Assembly (NCBI GenBank): GCA_030544215.1
Contig: JARZZO010000010.1
Coordinates: forward strand, 54,601,564 to 54,665,563
Origin: Zantedeschia hybrid cultivar
Taxonomy: Eukaryota; Streptophyta; Magnoliopsida; Alismatales; Araceae
DNA length: 64,000 bases
Reading direction: 5' to 3'
This document shows, in pieces, positions 46,229-57,343 of this stretch. Numbering within the stretch: the first letter of the stretch is position 1; each line of letters starts with the position of its first letter. Made by a program: the position numbers and the translations under genes. The notes under the pieces are model-generated. The model did not search any database. It was not told where the DNA came from and was given only the letters and a program-made list of their open reading frames with translations.

Positions 46229-47108
46229 CTACAATCGCAAAATAGTACGAAGAGTATCACATAAATTCTGAATAGTTTGCTTCTCTTGAGCTGCTTGCAG
46301 GTCCTGGAGTGGCATATCCTCATAACACCTGCAAGTTATTGAAATATGAAAGATAAAGTTTCTTTAAAGCATGCCTGCAAGAATGGGGAAAAAAACCTTA
46401 CGTTTTATGGTAGGCTAGTGCCTGAGCAAGATTCATCAATGTTGAACTGGTGGTCAGTCGTTGATGTACGTTTGCAGGAAGAGGAATCTACAGTTACATA
46501 AGCAACTTGATGCTGAATAATGAATAAGGAAATATAAGATGAAATACAAATAATAGATGAAAGTAGACCTCATTTTGTGCCTTCCGAGGTTTCTTTGCTT
46601 GTCCATCACCACTAAAGAGCTCTTTAATTGCTTCGAGGGCAGTACCGTCACCTCTTCCTGGCACTCTATCCCCAAGCACATTTTCTGATACTAAAGCTAG
46701 AGGGGATATGTCTATTGCCTTCAGAAATGGTATCGGCACTGTATTACCAGCAGCATAGATCGACCAGAGCTACAGAAATAACAGAAATTTCTAGTTGGAC
46801 ATTCTAGAGAAATTTGGGCCAGGATGATTTCAAACCATAATCAGATGAATTCTAGAAAAGGAACGTAGGCACTGACCTTATCCTGTACTGCAAATGCTTT
46901 TCGAGATACAGTGCCCTTCATTGAGCTGCTGACACCAGTTCCATCTCCAGTGGCAGAATTACCATGTCCTTGCGACAGAGACATTCTCTCTCTATTTAGC
47001 TTATGCTCGGGAGATTCAGGGGAAGAAGATGATAGAACCTGTGTTACTAGGGAATCTTGGCTTTGTTCTACCACTTGCAAGATATTCGTGACAGCTTTGG
47101 TTGTCATC
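46229..47108 (-). CDS. Conserved-looking plant protein of unknown function, C-terminal four exons
   Basis: Four minus-strand exons with GT/AG borders join in one frame: 46877-47108, 46569-46769, 46402-46487 and 46229-46328 (stop TAG). The first is rich in Ser, Glu and Gln (VVEQSQDSLVTQVLSSSS) and ends SRKAFAVQDK. The second encodes LWSIYAAGNTVPIPFLKAID and then DRVPGRGDGTALEAIKELFSG. The third gives VHQRLTTSSTLMNLAQALAY. The fourth runs from CYEDMPLQDLQAAQEKQ to LCDTLRTILRL. The coding phase is kept across all joins with no lesion, which argues for a real gene. I cannot name the family. No transmembrane segment or catalytic motif is evident. Upstream exons are not found before the LINE at 47431. 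Confidence 0.8.
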
Positions 47109-47430
47109 CTGCAGATGTCACAGCTAAGTATTCACTTGAGAATAATGCTATCACTGGGAAAACATTTTAAATGCACTGGATGATGGATAAGCAAAATAGA
47201 TTTTATTGAGAAATGGATATCCAGAAGGATGTCAAACAAAATCATCTCAAACTAGAAAAGAAAAAGAACCATGTAGCAGGAATCAACCACACAAAAAACT
47301 AAATTGCTCATCATAAGAAATGAAGGAAAACCATGGCGGTGAAACTAGATAGTTTACACATGCTCACACAATGGGGGAAAAAGAGAGATCAAAATCATTA
47401 TCTGGAGATGAACTTCCTTACATATGACGG
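47109..47430 (-). other. Intron or flank upstream of the unnamed gene
   Basis: No exon recognised. Ends at the poly(T) that marks the 3' end of LINE-C. Confidence 0.5.
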
Positions 47431-50400
47431 ATTTTTGGAAAGTGACCAAAAGGTCACAATTTCATTGCATAAAAGGAAATGAAAGTAACACAAAGAACAG
47501 GAAACAAAACAAGCCCTCAGGGCAATAAAAAGCAAAACCCAAACCCAAAGTCCCAAATGCCTTACTGTATCCAGAGAATAAAATAAGGATACAAAGCAAA
47601 ACCAGGAATCATAGGATCAGATTGCTCCACTGTTGAGACTTGAGAGGATATAAGAGCACTGCACATCTGAGATCCCCACAGCCTTCCCCCAGTCTATCAC
47701 CCATTTGAGTATTCTTCTCATAATATCGTGCACATCATTATATTTCTGAGTAAATCTTCTGAAATTTCTTTCATTCCACACCCCATATCATGGCTGGTAA
47801 AATCAGTGACCACAATACTTGTTTTTCTGAATGTCTTGGACAGATAGTAACCCATCACTCCATTAGATCTATCACATTAAGAGGTTCCTTCCATGGAATG
47901 TGGAAGATCTTGCAGATGGCTCTCCACAGTACATTAATAATCCCACAGTGGCACAACAATTGAACAGAGCTCTCATTAAACAAACCACAAAAAATACAGG
48001 ACTTCTGATTTTGGAATATGCTGTTGAATGACTTAGTATATCCATGGTCGGGAGCCTCTCGAAAGGTAATTTCCATAAGAAAATATTGATCTTGTTAGGT
48101 AGAAGCTCAGACCACACTAAGTGATCCCATGTTACTCTTATTCCACCATCATTAAGCACCTTTTATAGAGCATTAACTGAACAAATTCCTTTGCTACTCC
48201 AAACCCAGACCCTTCTGTCCTCCCTGCCAGAGTTAAGTTGAATGCCATAGATGCTTTCCAAAACTGTCATCAATTGCTCGGATTCCAAATCAATAGGGTT
48301 TCTTCTCAATCTGATGTTCCAAGAAATATTTTCCTTGAGTAAAAATGGGCAACTGGTTTCTCCTTATCCTCTACAATTTGATAAAGCTGCTGAAATTGCA
48401 TAGTAAAAGGTGTATCAGAGCACCATTTGTCCTCCCAGAATCTGAGCAAATTACCACTTCCAACAATAAGTATGACTACAGGGCTACCTAAATCAATCAT
48501 TTTGGTAACATTTTCTCCAAATGGGTGACATATTAGAAGCTGAAGCTGGAAGTAAAGTCCATCTTGAAGAATTGAGGATAACATCTAATCTCTCTCCCTA
48601 AGAATCCTTACCCAAAGAGCATCCCACTCCTCTCCCAATCTCCAAATCCATTTGGCTAGTAAGGCTTTGTTAAAGATGCCTATTTGAAGTAGCCCTACAC
48701 CTCCTTGATCTTTTCTCTTGCAAACCTTCTCCCATGCCACTAAATGGAGACCTCTTCTATCTCTCTTTCCTCCTCCTCAAAAGAATGAGCTTCTTTTAGA
48801 TTCAATCAGCTTTTCAACTGCTTTGGGAATTTTGAGAATAGAGAGATGATAAATAGTCAAGGAAGAGAGGACTGTTTTGGAGAGGATCCATCTGCCTCCT
48901 GCTGAAAGGTATCTGGCTTTCCATCCGTCCAATCTCTGATCGAACCTTTTAATAAGATCATTCCAGTCCCTCAGTTTACATTAAACAGGAGATAGAAGAA
49001 GCTCCAAGTATCTAATGGGAAACTGTGAGATTTTCCATCTAAAAATCCCAGCAATGTTTCCCATTTTATCTTGAGTCAGATTAATCCCTACTATTATTTT
49101 TTTCAAAATTGATTGAGATTCCAATGATGGCCTCTATTAAGGTCAGTAGCTTCTTCATATTACAAAGCTTATCTTCATTTCCCGAGGAGAACATAAGTGT
49201 ATCATCAGCAAACTGCAGAGTGATAACAAAAAACCATTTCTTCCCACACCAAAACCATCCATTAGCCCTTGAATTGCAGCTCTATCCCGTAAGGTACTCA
49301 TAATTTGTCCAACCACAATGAAAAGGAGAGGTGAAATTTGGGTCACCCTGCCTCAACCCTCTTGAACTACCGAAGTACCCACATGGCTCTACATTCAGCA
49401 AAATAGAGATTCTGGAGGTTGAAATACAACTCATAACCCAGCCCAATCCCCTTCTCCTTAAGTCCCATAGCACCAAGGGTCCTTGAATACATTGCCAACT
49501 CAGTCTGTCATAGGATTTTGCAAAGTCTAGCTTAACAACAACTTTTCTATTTTTTTTTTTCTGAAAAGTGAATGGCTTCATGGGCTGAGAGGAAATTATC
49601 CAGGATATATCTGCCTTTCAAAAAAGCAGATGGGTTTTCCACTAATCACATTCATCAACACTTTTCTCAATCTATTAGCCATGACTTTGGTGATGATTCT
49701 ATAGCAACCGTTCAATAAGTTGATTGACTTGTATTCTGTCACTAATTCTGCACCTTCTCTTTTAGGAGTATGAACAGTGAATGTGAAATTAAATCCTTTT
49801 ACGGTGAATGGTCTAGCTTGAAACTCTTCCATCAATTTCATGAAGTCTTCTTTGATAATATCCCAGAAAAAACTGATAAAACCCCATAGAAAAACCATCT
49901 GGCCCAGGAGACTTGTTGGCATCCATACTAAACACAACTTTGATTTCTTCTTTGAAAGGGTTAGATGGTTCATCAGCCTAATATTCTCCTATTTTGAGAG
50001 GACTTCAACCTCCAATTGAGGTCTCCACCACTCATTTTCCGTAAAGAGATCTTTGTAAAATGAAATGAACACTTTCTTGATGTCTTCCTCAGAGTCAATA
50101 GTTTGATTATCCACCTTAACATGCTCAATCTTCAAGGATCTCCTCTTTACACTGGCTACAGCATGGAAACATTTGTGTTCTTGTCCCCCCTTTCTTAACC
50201 ACAGCTCCTTGGACCTTTGTCTCAATTTGATCTCTTCTCTAAGAAGCCAATCATATACTCCTTTTTATGATAGAGTGGATCTAGGTTTTCTTCAGCTGAT
50301 AATTCGTAAGCATCAGCTCTTGCCTCTAGCTCATCTACTTTTTGAAGAAGGTGTTGTCTAATGGCTAAAGCTTCCCCAAAAGTTTTAAAGCTCCACTTCT

Positions 50401-51640
50401 TGATACCCACTCTAAGCCTTTTTGAGTTTTTTTTAAAAAATGTAGCAACAGCCTAAGCTGGAGGAAGTACTTCTTTCAACAAATTTATGTCTAGAACCTT
50501 AAATTCTTCACATGTTTGCCAAGCCATTCGTATCTGAACAATCTGTGCCTCCTCCTTTCTTCCCTTGTAGTCAGAAGTAAAGGAATATGATCTGAAACAG
50601 TCCTATTAAGACCCTTAGCTTGAGTGGGTGGGAACAACTCAAACCATTTTGCAGAGACTAAAAGATATCAATTTTGGATTGAATAGAGCATTGTAGCAGA
50701 TCAGACCAGGTGAACCTACTGTTTGGAATTTCTAAGTTCATCAATCCACTTTCAGCAATCCAGTTACCAAAATTCTCCATACCCTTGGTCCATTTATGAT
50801 ATCTGGATCTCTCCCATGGGAATCTAACACAGTTAAAATCCCCAATTACACACCAGCTCCCCTTAAACATATTAGCAAGTCTATAAAAAACTCAAAGTTT
50901 TCTCTGGCCTGTTGTGTGCGAGGACCATCAACTGAAGTAATAACCCAATTGTTAACACTGCCTGCACAAGAAAACTGACCAAAATACTGTAAAGTCCCAC
51001 ATAACATATAGTTCCTCTGAGTTTACTTCCATTCCACATGATAATCTGAATCCCACAGAACCCAACTGCTGGAATTGAGACCCATTCTGTCATTACAGAG
51101 CCCCCAATTGCCTGATAAGCTGTAACTCAACACATTCCACTTTTGTTTCTAGCAAGCAAAAAAAGATACCATCTTAATAATTGTAACACAATCTCTCACA
51201 ACGGTTTGCTTGAACTCCCCATTAAGACCCCCTATGTTCCAGGTGCATATATTCATTTCAACAGTTTTCTTCCCCCTTGTTTCCTGGCCCCCAAGGAATC
51301 AATAACCTCATTTTTTTTTTCATGAAATTGATCTCCCTCTTCCCAATCTTCACTTCTCCACCATGGTGTTTCCTCTTCAATGAATTTTACATGTTATCAA
51401 CTTTTCTCAACCTTTTAATGAATCATTTCACCAACTCTTCTTTCCCCTGAAATGACACCCCAATTTTCCTCCCGAAATTTATAATCTCCTTTGTCCAATC
51501 TACCAAAGCCTCTGAGAGCATCATTGGCTGACCCCTGGGTAAGAATGGAACAATCACCGAGGAATACTCCACCCTTCCTTCAGAATGTGGCACCTTGTTG
51601 AACCCAAAAATAATCTCATATGCAGATTTGCATTGTATGA
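47431..51640 (-). mobile_element. L1-like LINE (LINE-C), 5'-truncated and decayed
   Basis: Third member of the LINE-A family, in reverse orientation. Its 3' end (T-run at 47432-47436, then the reverse of GGTCACTTTCC) matches the ends of LINE-A and LINE-B. ORF2 starts at 51256 with MNICTWNIGGLNGEFK. The endonuclease motif GDFNCVRFPWERS lies near 50830, followed by fragments of the reverse transcriptase (INLLNGCYRIITKVMANRL, VKLDFAKSYDRLSW, LRQGDP) and a zf-RVT-like part (LPNKINIFLWKLPFERLP near 48090). ORF1 survives only as its C terminus (FGRKIGVSFQGKE near 51460), so the copy stops within ORF1. Several frames and stops interrupt it. Confidence 0.88.
47850..51256 (-). pseudogene. LINE-C ORF2: endonuclease / reverse transcriptase
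   Basis: Pieces of the same polyprotein as in LINE-A, in the same order and equally broken. The first start is judged by the MNICTWNI motif that opens plant L1 endonucleases. At least eight separate open pieces are needed to cover it. The catalytic FADD box is not clear in the segment near 49200, where frames shift. Confidence 0.8.
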
Positions 51641-52014
51641 ATATACATATATGACGCATGCTCGCGTCGATGTGAGATTCCCATAGGAGAATACACATAC
51701 ATACGCATGACGATATGTTCATGAAGGACCATGTCGTGCAAAATAAAATGTATGCCTATGATATAGGTGAATACTAAAAATCCATAAGAAACCATGGGCT
51801 CGCATTACGAGGGCAATGGGGTAGAGAGCATACCTAGGCCAACAAGGCCTTGATCAGATTTTTCAAGGGAGCCTAAGGCAGCCCCAAGTTGCTTGCTTCG
51901 GCTTCCGAAATCAACTCCTGAACCGCCTTTGCGATGCTCGATAGTGGGACCCGAAGGGAGACCCCAAATGCAGCGATAAGAGGGACACCGAACGCTGCAA
52001 AATAAGGGTCAAAA

Positions 52015-52505
52015 TCAGTCCCAAAGTGGACTAAAATCTGTCCCGAAATGGGGTAAAATCAGTCCTAGAACTCCCCCAAAATGGCCCCGAAATGGAGGCC
52101 CAATAGTGGGAGAGATAGGCCCAATAAGTAGCCCTATGGGTGGGGTCAATATGAGGCCCAATAAGCCCCCAAATGGGCCCAAGTTCAGTCCCAAAGTGAG
52201 CTGAAATCTGTCCCGAAATAAGGTAAAACCAGTTACGGAACTTACCTAAATCAGCCCCGAAACGGAGGCCCAATGTCGGGAAAGATAGGCCCAATAAATG
52301 GCCCAATGGGGGAGCCCAAAAAGAGGCCCAATAGGCACCCCTAACAGGCCCAAACCAGTCCCGGAATGGGGCCAAAGTGGTCTCCAAACTTGCCCAAAAT
52401 GGCCTCAAATGAAGGCCCAATAACAAGGGAGGTAGGCCCAATAGATGGCCCAATAAGAAGGCCCAATAGGGAGCTCAAATGGGCCAAAAACCAGTCCACA
52501 AGGGG
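52015..52505. repeat. Degenerate tandem repeats (145-171-bp unit) in gypsy LTR
   Basis: CAGTCCC / CAGTCC phrases start units at about 52015, 52186, 52346 and 52491. Each unit also has AGGCCCAATA several times and a CTGTCCCGAAAT or equivalent phrase. They lie in the putative U3 upstream of the TATA box. Confidence 0.75.
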
Positions 52506-52639
52506 CACTAAATCTGCAGGCCAGAGAAGGGGAAAATCTGAAAACTCAAAGAGGAAAAAATTTCCTAAAGAAGAAAGTGGACCCCTCTCTCCTATGCCCC
52601 TTTATTTAAATAGGCCAAGAGGGGGGAGGAGAGAGAGGG

Positions 52640-53240
52640 GGAACCGGTGGGGGGACCCCCCACCGGTTGGGAACCCCCCCACCGGTTCCAAGGGGGAAAC
52701 CGGTGGGGGGGGAGGAGGATCTCCCTCCCTCTCTTTCTTCTTTAAAAATTCAAATGAGGGGGTGGGGGAATTAATTAAAGGAGGAGAGTTAATGGAGTTC
52801 TTAACCCCATTCATACTTGGTTAAGAACTCCATACAAGTCCTCATTAAAACCCCCATCTTAAACCCCTTTCACACTTAGCCCAAACCTGAAATTAATGGG
52901 CAAAAACCCCCTTTCACACTTGAAATCTGAAAACAAAAGGCCTAAAGCTCATTAAGAGCCAAAAAGAGTGGGAAAGGAGGGAAGTATGGGGAGGGGAGAA
53001 CCCCCCCACCGGTTTCCCAAAACCGGTGGGGGAGAACCCCCACCGGTTCCCAACCGGTGGGGGGGGCCAACCGGTGGCACCCCCTCCACCGGTTGGAACC
53101 GGTGGGGGTGCCCACCGAGGCCTCCCCCTCTCTCTTTTGTTTACTCTCTCTCTCACCCCCCTCTCTCACCCATTTGAATAAAGAAATAAAAAAAAAGGAG
53201 AGAGGGAGAGAGATTGGATCCGGTGGCACCCCCCACCGGG
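52640..53240. repeat. Cluster of CCACCGGTT / AACCGGTGG palindromic motifs
   Basis: The 6-mer ACCGGT appears about a dozen times within 600 bp in contexts such as CCCCACCGGTTCC and AACCGGTGGGGG, so the DNA can form many hairpins. The cluster lies just upstream of the TATA box and ends in a short GAGAGAGG stretch and a last CACCCCCCACCGGG. Confidence 0.85.
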
Positions 53241-53253
53241 CCCAATTTGGGGC

Positions 53254-53262
53254 CTATAAATA
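53254..53262 (+). promoter_or_regulatory. TATA box of gypsy LTR
   Basis: CTATAAATA follows GGGGC. A retrotransposon transcript would be expected to start about 25-35 bp downstream, near 53285. It is the best TATA match in the LTR. Confidence 0.7.
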
Positions 53263-53482
53263 GGACCCCATGGTCCCCAATTCAAACACACACCACAAGC
53301 ATATAAGCTGCCCATATACAAGGGTAAAATTGTGAGGGAGAGTGCTGTCCGGCTGAAGACCAAATTCGGGTTTTAAACCCGGATTTGCTGCGATTTCGGG
53401 AGATCTTTCTTTCGTCCCGGAGAGTCCTCTCTCCTAAGGTTCAATCCTAAGGGGGAGCTCTGCCGGATTTTTTTGTAAAAAA

Positions 53483-53499
53483 CGCCTTGTTATAAGGCG
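53483..53499 (+). other. Hairpin in the putative R region of the LTR
   Basis: CGCCTT, five-base loop, AAGGCG. An AATAAA poly(A) signal candidate lies about 15 bp downstream (GAAATAAAATC), fitting the R region where LTR transcripts end. Confidence 0.5.
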
Positions 53500-54310
53500 A
53501 AGTGCTGCCGAAATAAAATCAGAATTTCTGTACTTATGTGTGTCATTTAAATTTTATAATTATCATACTTTAAAAAAATAATAATATGTATATATGTATG
53601 TATTTTCCTAAAACTAAATAAAATTGTGTACATCCACAACTTAACCTTAACCTCACCCCATAAATAAACCAAATTCAGAAATCTGCATAAAATCATAATT
53701 AAGCCCCAAAGATAATTTATAATTAATTAATTACTGAAAATTCATGAAATTAATTAAAAATCAGAAAAAACCAGTAAAAATCTGTATGAAACCTGTAAAA
53801 ACCTGAAATATGATATAAAAATCATAATAAATTCAAATACCCTTATATATTTAATTAGTTAATCAGCTAATGAAATTAATCATAAAAAATGAATAAAATT
53901 AATAAAATTAATAAAAAATCAGAGAATTAGAAATCTGAAAGAATGTTAAATCATTAACCATATATCTAAAAACTTAATGTGAAATTACGAAAATACCCTC
54001 GTGCGTAATATTTACACATATAACCCTGAAAATAATAAAATTCATATTATAAGCGGAATTTCTTCCCATATAATCTGAATATCATTAAGTATAAACCCTA
54101 AGACCTAAAAACCCGGTTTTAAGGTAAAATTACTAAAAAACCCTCATACATTTAAAAATCGATTCCCTAGCTCCCATAAAACTTGAAAACCTCTAAAACT
54201 CACTTCTATATGTTTATAAGCTGATATATTTTCGTAAAACCCCCATAATTACATAAAAACCCCTAAAGGTGAATAATTGCAAAAAAACCCCTGTGGGGTT
54301 AAAAAAATTG

Positions 54311-54390
54311 GGAATTAATCCGTATAACCTGGAATTAATCCGTCTAACTTGGAACCAATCCTAATAACCGGGAATCAATCCCGAATCACA
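54311..54390. repeat. 20-bp tandem repeat x4 in gypsy LTR
   Basis: GGAATTAATCCGTATAACCT and three diverging copies follow at exactly 20-bp spacing. Confidence 0.85.
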
Positions 54391-54793
54391 CAGAAATTGT
54401 CCCCGAACCGGGGTGAGGCTAAGGGTTCAACCTAAAATATGCCTTCATATGCATATGCGTGCGCTGCCTGTAGTAGTAGTCTTGCATGATTAAGGGCACC
54501 ATACGGACGGTTAATCAAGGGTTGCCGAGCAGTTGCTCAGCGTAATTAACACTGACCGAGGTCAGTGGAGAGAGGTCATATACTCGAATCTTCGCCTGAT
54601 TCGAAGTCCCGGATTCACTGAGGGCTAATCCCAAACTCTCACAATCCGATAAAAATATAAAACCGACCTAAATTCCTCTAGATAAACAAAGAAAATGGAT
54701 TTCCGAATAATCCGACATAGGGGAGGATAGATATGCCTAGGTTAGGTCCCGAACGCCGGAGGTTTTTTGGAAAAAAATCTCCGCGAACAGAGA

Positions 54794-54812
54794 TGGCACG
54801 CCCGGTGGGACC
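54794..54812 (+). other. Primer binding site of gypsy element
   Basis: TGGCACGCCCGGTGGGACC starts with TGG, complementary to a tRNA CCA end, four bases after the LTR border. I do not assign the tRNA. Confidence 0.65.
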
Positions 54813-54919
54813 TCTCTTTCCCTTCATCTCTCCGTCCGGTGATGCCCTCACCATAACTCCACTACTAACTTTGCCATGTCTTATGCAGGTGGTTAAGTCT
54901 TCCGCCCGACCGGACAACA

Positions 54920-56215
54920 ATGGCAGCAAGGGTCATATATGGACCCCTCGCAGTGGCAGCCCACATTCAATGTGGGTATCTCACCGTGCCGACCAGCTTC
55001 GGCGATTTCCTCGCGATCGTGGGGTCTCCATATTTCCTGGGAGTAGTCCCGGCGCCGGAATCAGTTCCGGCAGAAGCGAAGAAGCGCGCCTCCCGCGTGA
55101 AGGAGGCCAACGGAGGTGGGAGGCGACAAGTCGTCTACACCACCAATACCATTACCGCATCCCCTGCTTCCTTATCCACCAGGAGGCAGAAGAAAAAGAA
55201 TGCTTCCCCGAGTCCCTCCCGGACCGGGAAAACTATATTGGTTGGGGACTTGCGCATCCGTTTAGATGGCGGGGAACCAATCATACCAAAAACTCGGCAT
55301 GTCCCGACGGTCCCGGTGCGCAACCGTTTTGGGGTTCTGCCAAAGGTTTGCCAAGATGTGGAAACCTTCAAAAAGAAAAAGAGACCGCAAAAAGCCGTGG
55401 TTCATCGGCCTGCGAACATTACATCCCAACATACAGGGGGCAATACTATACCCCGAGCGCAGGATGATACTATTCCCCAAAATAGGGGCAAACGTCAGGA
55501 GGGTCATGCGCCCCGCCTGAAGAAAATATGGGTGACCAAAAAGGAAGCCCGTGAAATCCGCGAGGCTAGGTCTACCCTAGCAGAACAGCAACCTCCCAGG
55601 CCTGCAGAGCCGGTCAGGGAGGTAAATCATCCATCGACTCAGCTTCATCATAAGCGAAGCCGAGGAAAGAAGGATACTCGTAAGAAGCAAGAACCTGCCC
55701 AACAACGGGTTTCGGTCTTCGAAAGACTCGGTGCTCTGGTACGGCCAGCACAGAGGAAAAGAAGGACCGCCCGGATGACTGATGATGGCATCCGAATATA
55801 TACCTGCTATACTTCCAGCACAAATCGACAGCCTTCTCAATCGGAAGAGCCGAGCAATACTGCTGGGATGATGCAAAGAGGTGGGCCAATTACCCGCCAA
55901 ATGGAGCAAGCTATGCGCCTGCTGGGCCAAGTAGGCCAGGGGGCAGAACCATCCCAAATCAATGAAGGTGCGGCCAATGCCCAGGAGCCAGGAGTTGCGC
56001 AACTGCCACAGGAACAACCGCAACCTCAGACTCTTGAGGAAGTTAGGCAGGAAAATCAGCAATTAAAGGCCTTGTTGTATGGCCTGATACAGAAGATGGA
56101 GGAACAGCAAAGGGTTGTCCCCGCTCCTCCAATAAATCTGCCTCCACCTAGGGCTATGCCTGCACCAGCGGGACCCCCAGTTGTTGAGGTCAACTTCAGT
56201 CCTGAGGAGATTTAG
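54920..56215 (+). pseudogene. TAT gypsy gag, N-terminal part
   Basis: The first 431 codons of the element's large frame, from MAARVIYGPLA to a TAG stop at 56213. The sequence is basic and low in structure, with SVFERLGALVRP near 55720, then Gln/Pro-rich stretches and a coiled-coil-like EEVRQENQQLKALLYGLIQ near 56050. The next open part (56216-57343) lies in the same frame, so the TAG probably replaced a CAG or GAG codon. The start is the first ATG in this frame after the primer binding site. An overlapping frame from 54733 lacks gag-like content. Confidence 0.75.
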
Positions 56216-57343
56216 GAAGATAGGGCCGAAGAGCCCAACTATAATGCTCAACAATCACGTGCATCAGCAGAAGATGCGACAGCATCGCAAAAGCACATGA
56301 TTGAGCAAATTGTTGAGGCCAAGATGGCCGAACAAGACGAGGGAATAAGCACGTTTGATTTATATAAGGTGCCATTCCCGATTCGTCACATGTTCAAAAA
56401 GCTTCCGGCGGATCATAATAAACGTCCCAAAGTCACAAGATACGACGGGGAGGGCTCAGCCCAAGAGCATATAGCCCATTATATGAGTGATCTGGGAGAA
56501 TTGGCAACTGAGGAGGCATACCTTTTAAGGTTCTTCTCGACTTCTCTCACCGGCACGGCATTCCAGTGGTATGCCAAGTTGAAACCCAACTCTATAAGCA
56601 GCTGGGAAGAAATGCAGAAAAAATTCCTTGATCGCTTCAAAATATCGGAGCGGAAGGTCACTATTACTGAGTTGGTGACACTCAAACAAGGGAAGAATGA
56701 ATCCGCCGTGGATTATATTAAGAAATGGCGGAACCTCAGTATGAGGTGTGACAATCCACCCGTCCATGAAGACGCAGTGAGATTGTGCAAAAGGGGTTTG
56801 AAGTCCGAGATAAATGAGAAACTGATCGGAGCCAATGTCAGAAACTTCGATCAACTCAATAACATCGTGACGGAGATCGAAATGTTCTTCGCCGATTACC
56901 CCACTATACTTCCAAATAAGGGGAAAGCACCCAGGGAGCGGGGCGCTTCGGCTAAAGAAGTAAACGCAGTCGACTTTTCTCCAGCTCCGGAAAGGAGCGA
57001 GGCTAGGGGAGGTCCCAGTGTCCCAGCAGCCAATAAAAAGGGGGAAGGGAAGGCGTCTGTTTCTTCTCTTGCTGAAAGAATGAAAAAGCCATACTCTTTC
57101 ACCCGCGAGCATACAAGAAAATTGTTCAAAACATGTATGCGGGTAAAACTTCTATTGCTCCCCGAGCCCAAAAAGCCAGCTGAAGCGGGCAGGGTTAATG
57201 AGCCGAATTATTGCCCATATCATCGAATGTTGGGGCATGTCATAGAAGACTGTTATGTCTGCAAAGACGAAATAGAAAAACTTATCCGTGAAGGCGCAGT
57301 GGAGATGGGTAAACATTTGGTAAGCCCTCCTCAGCCTCACTAA
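56216..57343 (+). pseudogene. TAT gypsy gag, capsid domain and first zinc-knuckle module
   Basis: Retrotrans_gag capsid region: RHMFKKLPADHNKR, YDGEGSAQEHIAHY, LTGTAFQWYAKL and FKISERKVTITELVTLKQG, the standard pattern of plant gypsy capsids. The C-terminal 85 codons (57086-57340) form a module with CPYHRMLGHVIEDC, a C-x2-H-x4-H-x4-C variant of the zinc knuckle, followed by KDEIEKLI. The frame closes with TAA at 57341 and continues in the same frame beyond it. Confidence 0.85.

Larger units (their letters stand above)
51716..54789 (+). repeat. 5' LTR of TAT-lineage gypsy element (left border tentative)
   Basis: The right border is reasonably clear: GAACA at 54785-54789, four bases before a primer binding site. 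The left border is chosen at TGTTC (51716), which is the inverted partner of GAACA and opens with TG, giving a ~3.1-kb LTR. Such length is normal for TAT elements. The LTR contains, in order, ~160-bp repeats, a CCGGT-rich section, a TATA box and AT-rich sequence. The 3' LTR is outside the window, so the left border cannot be confirmed by comparison. Confidence 0.55.

Noticed and set aside
47421..47430. ATATGACG on both sides of LINE-C as a target duplication
   Set aside because: Only 8 bp, with an AT-rich context and an uncertain 5' boundary; a chance match is plausible.
52015..52505. CRISPR-like direct repeats
   Set aside because: The repeats are long, degenerate and contiguous without regular spacers, and the sequence is a plant LTR.
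54733..55467. Open frame of 244 codons upstream of gag
   Set aside because: It overlaps the better-supported gag frame and lacks any gag feature; likely a shadow of GC-rich sequence.
55577..56062. Minus-strand open frames of 90-160 codons across gag
   Set aside because: Antisense shadows of gag with no known domain.
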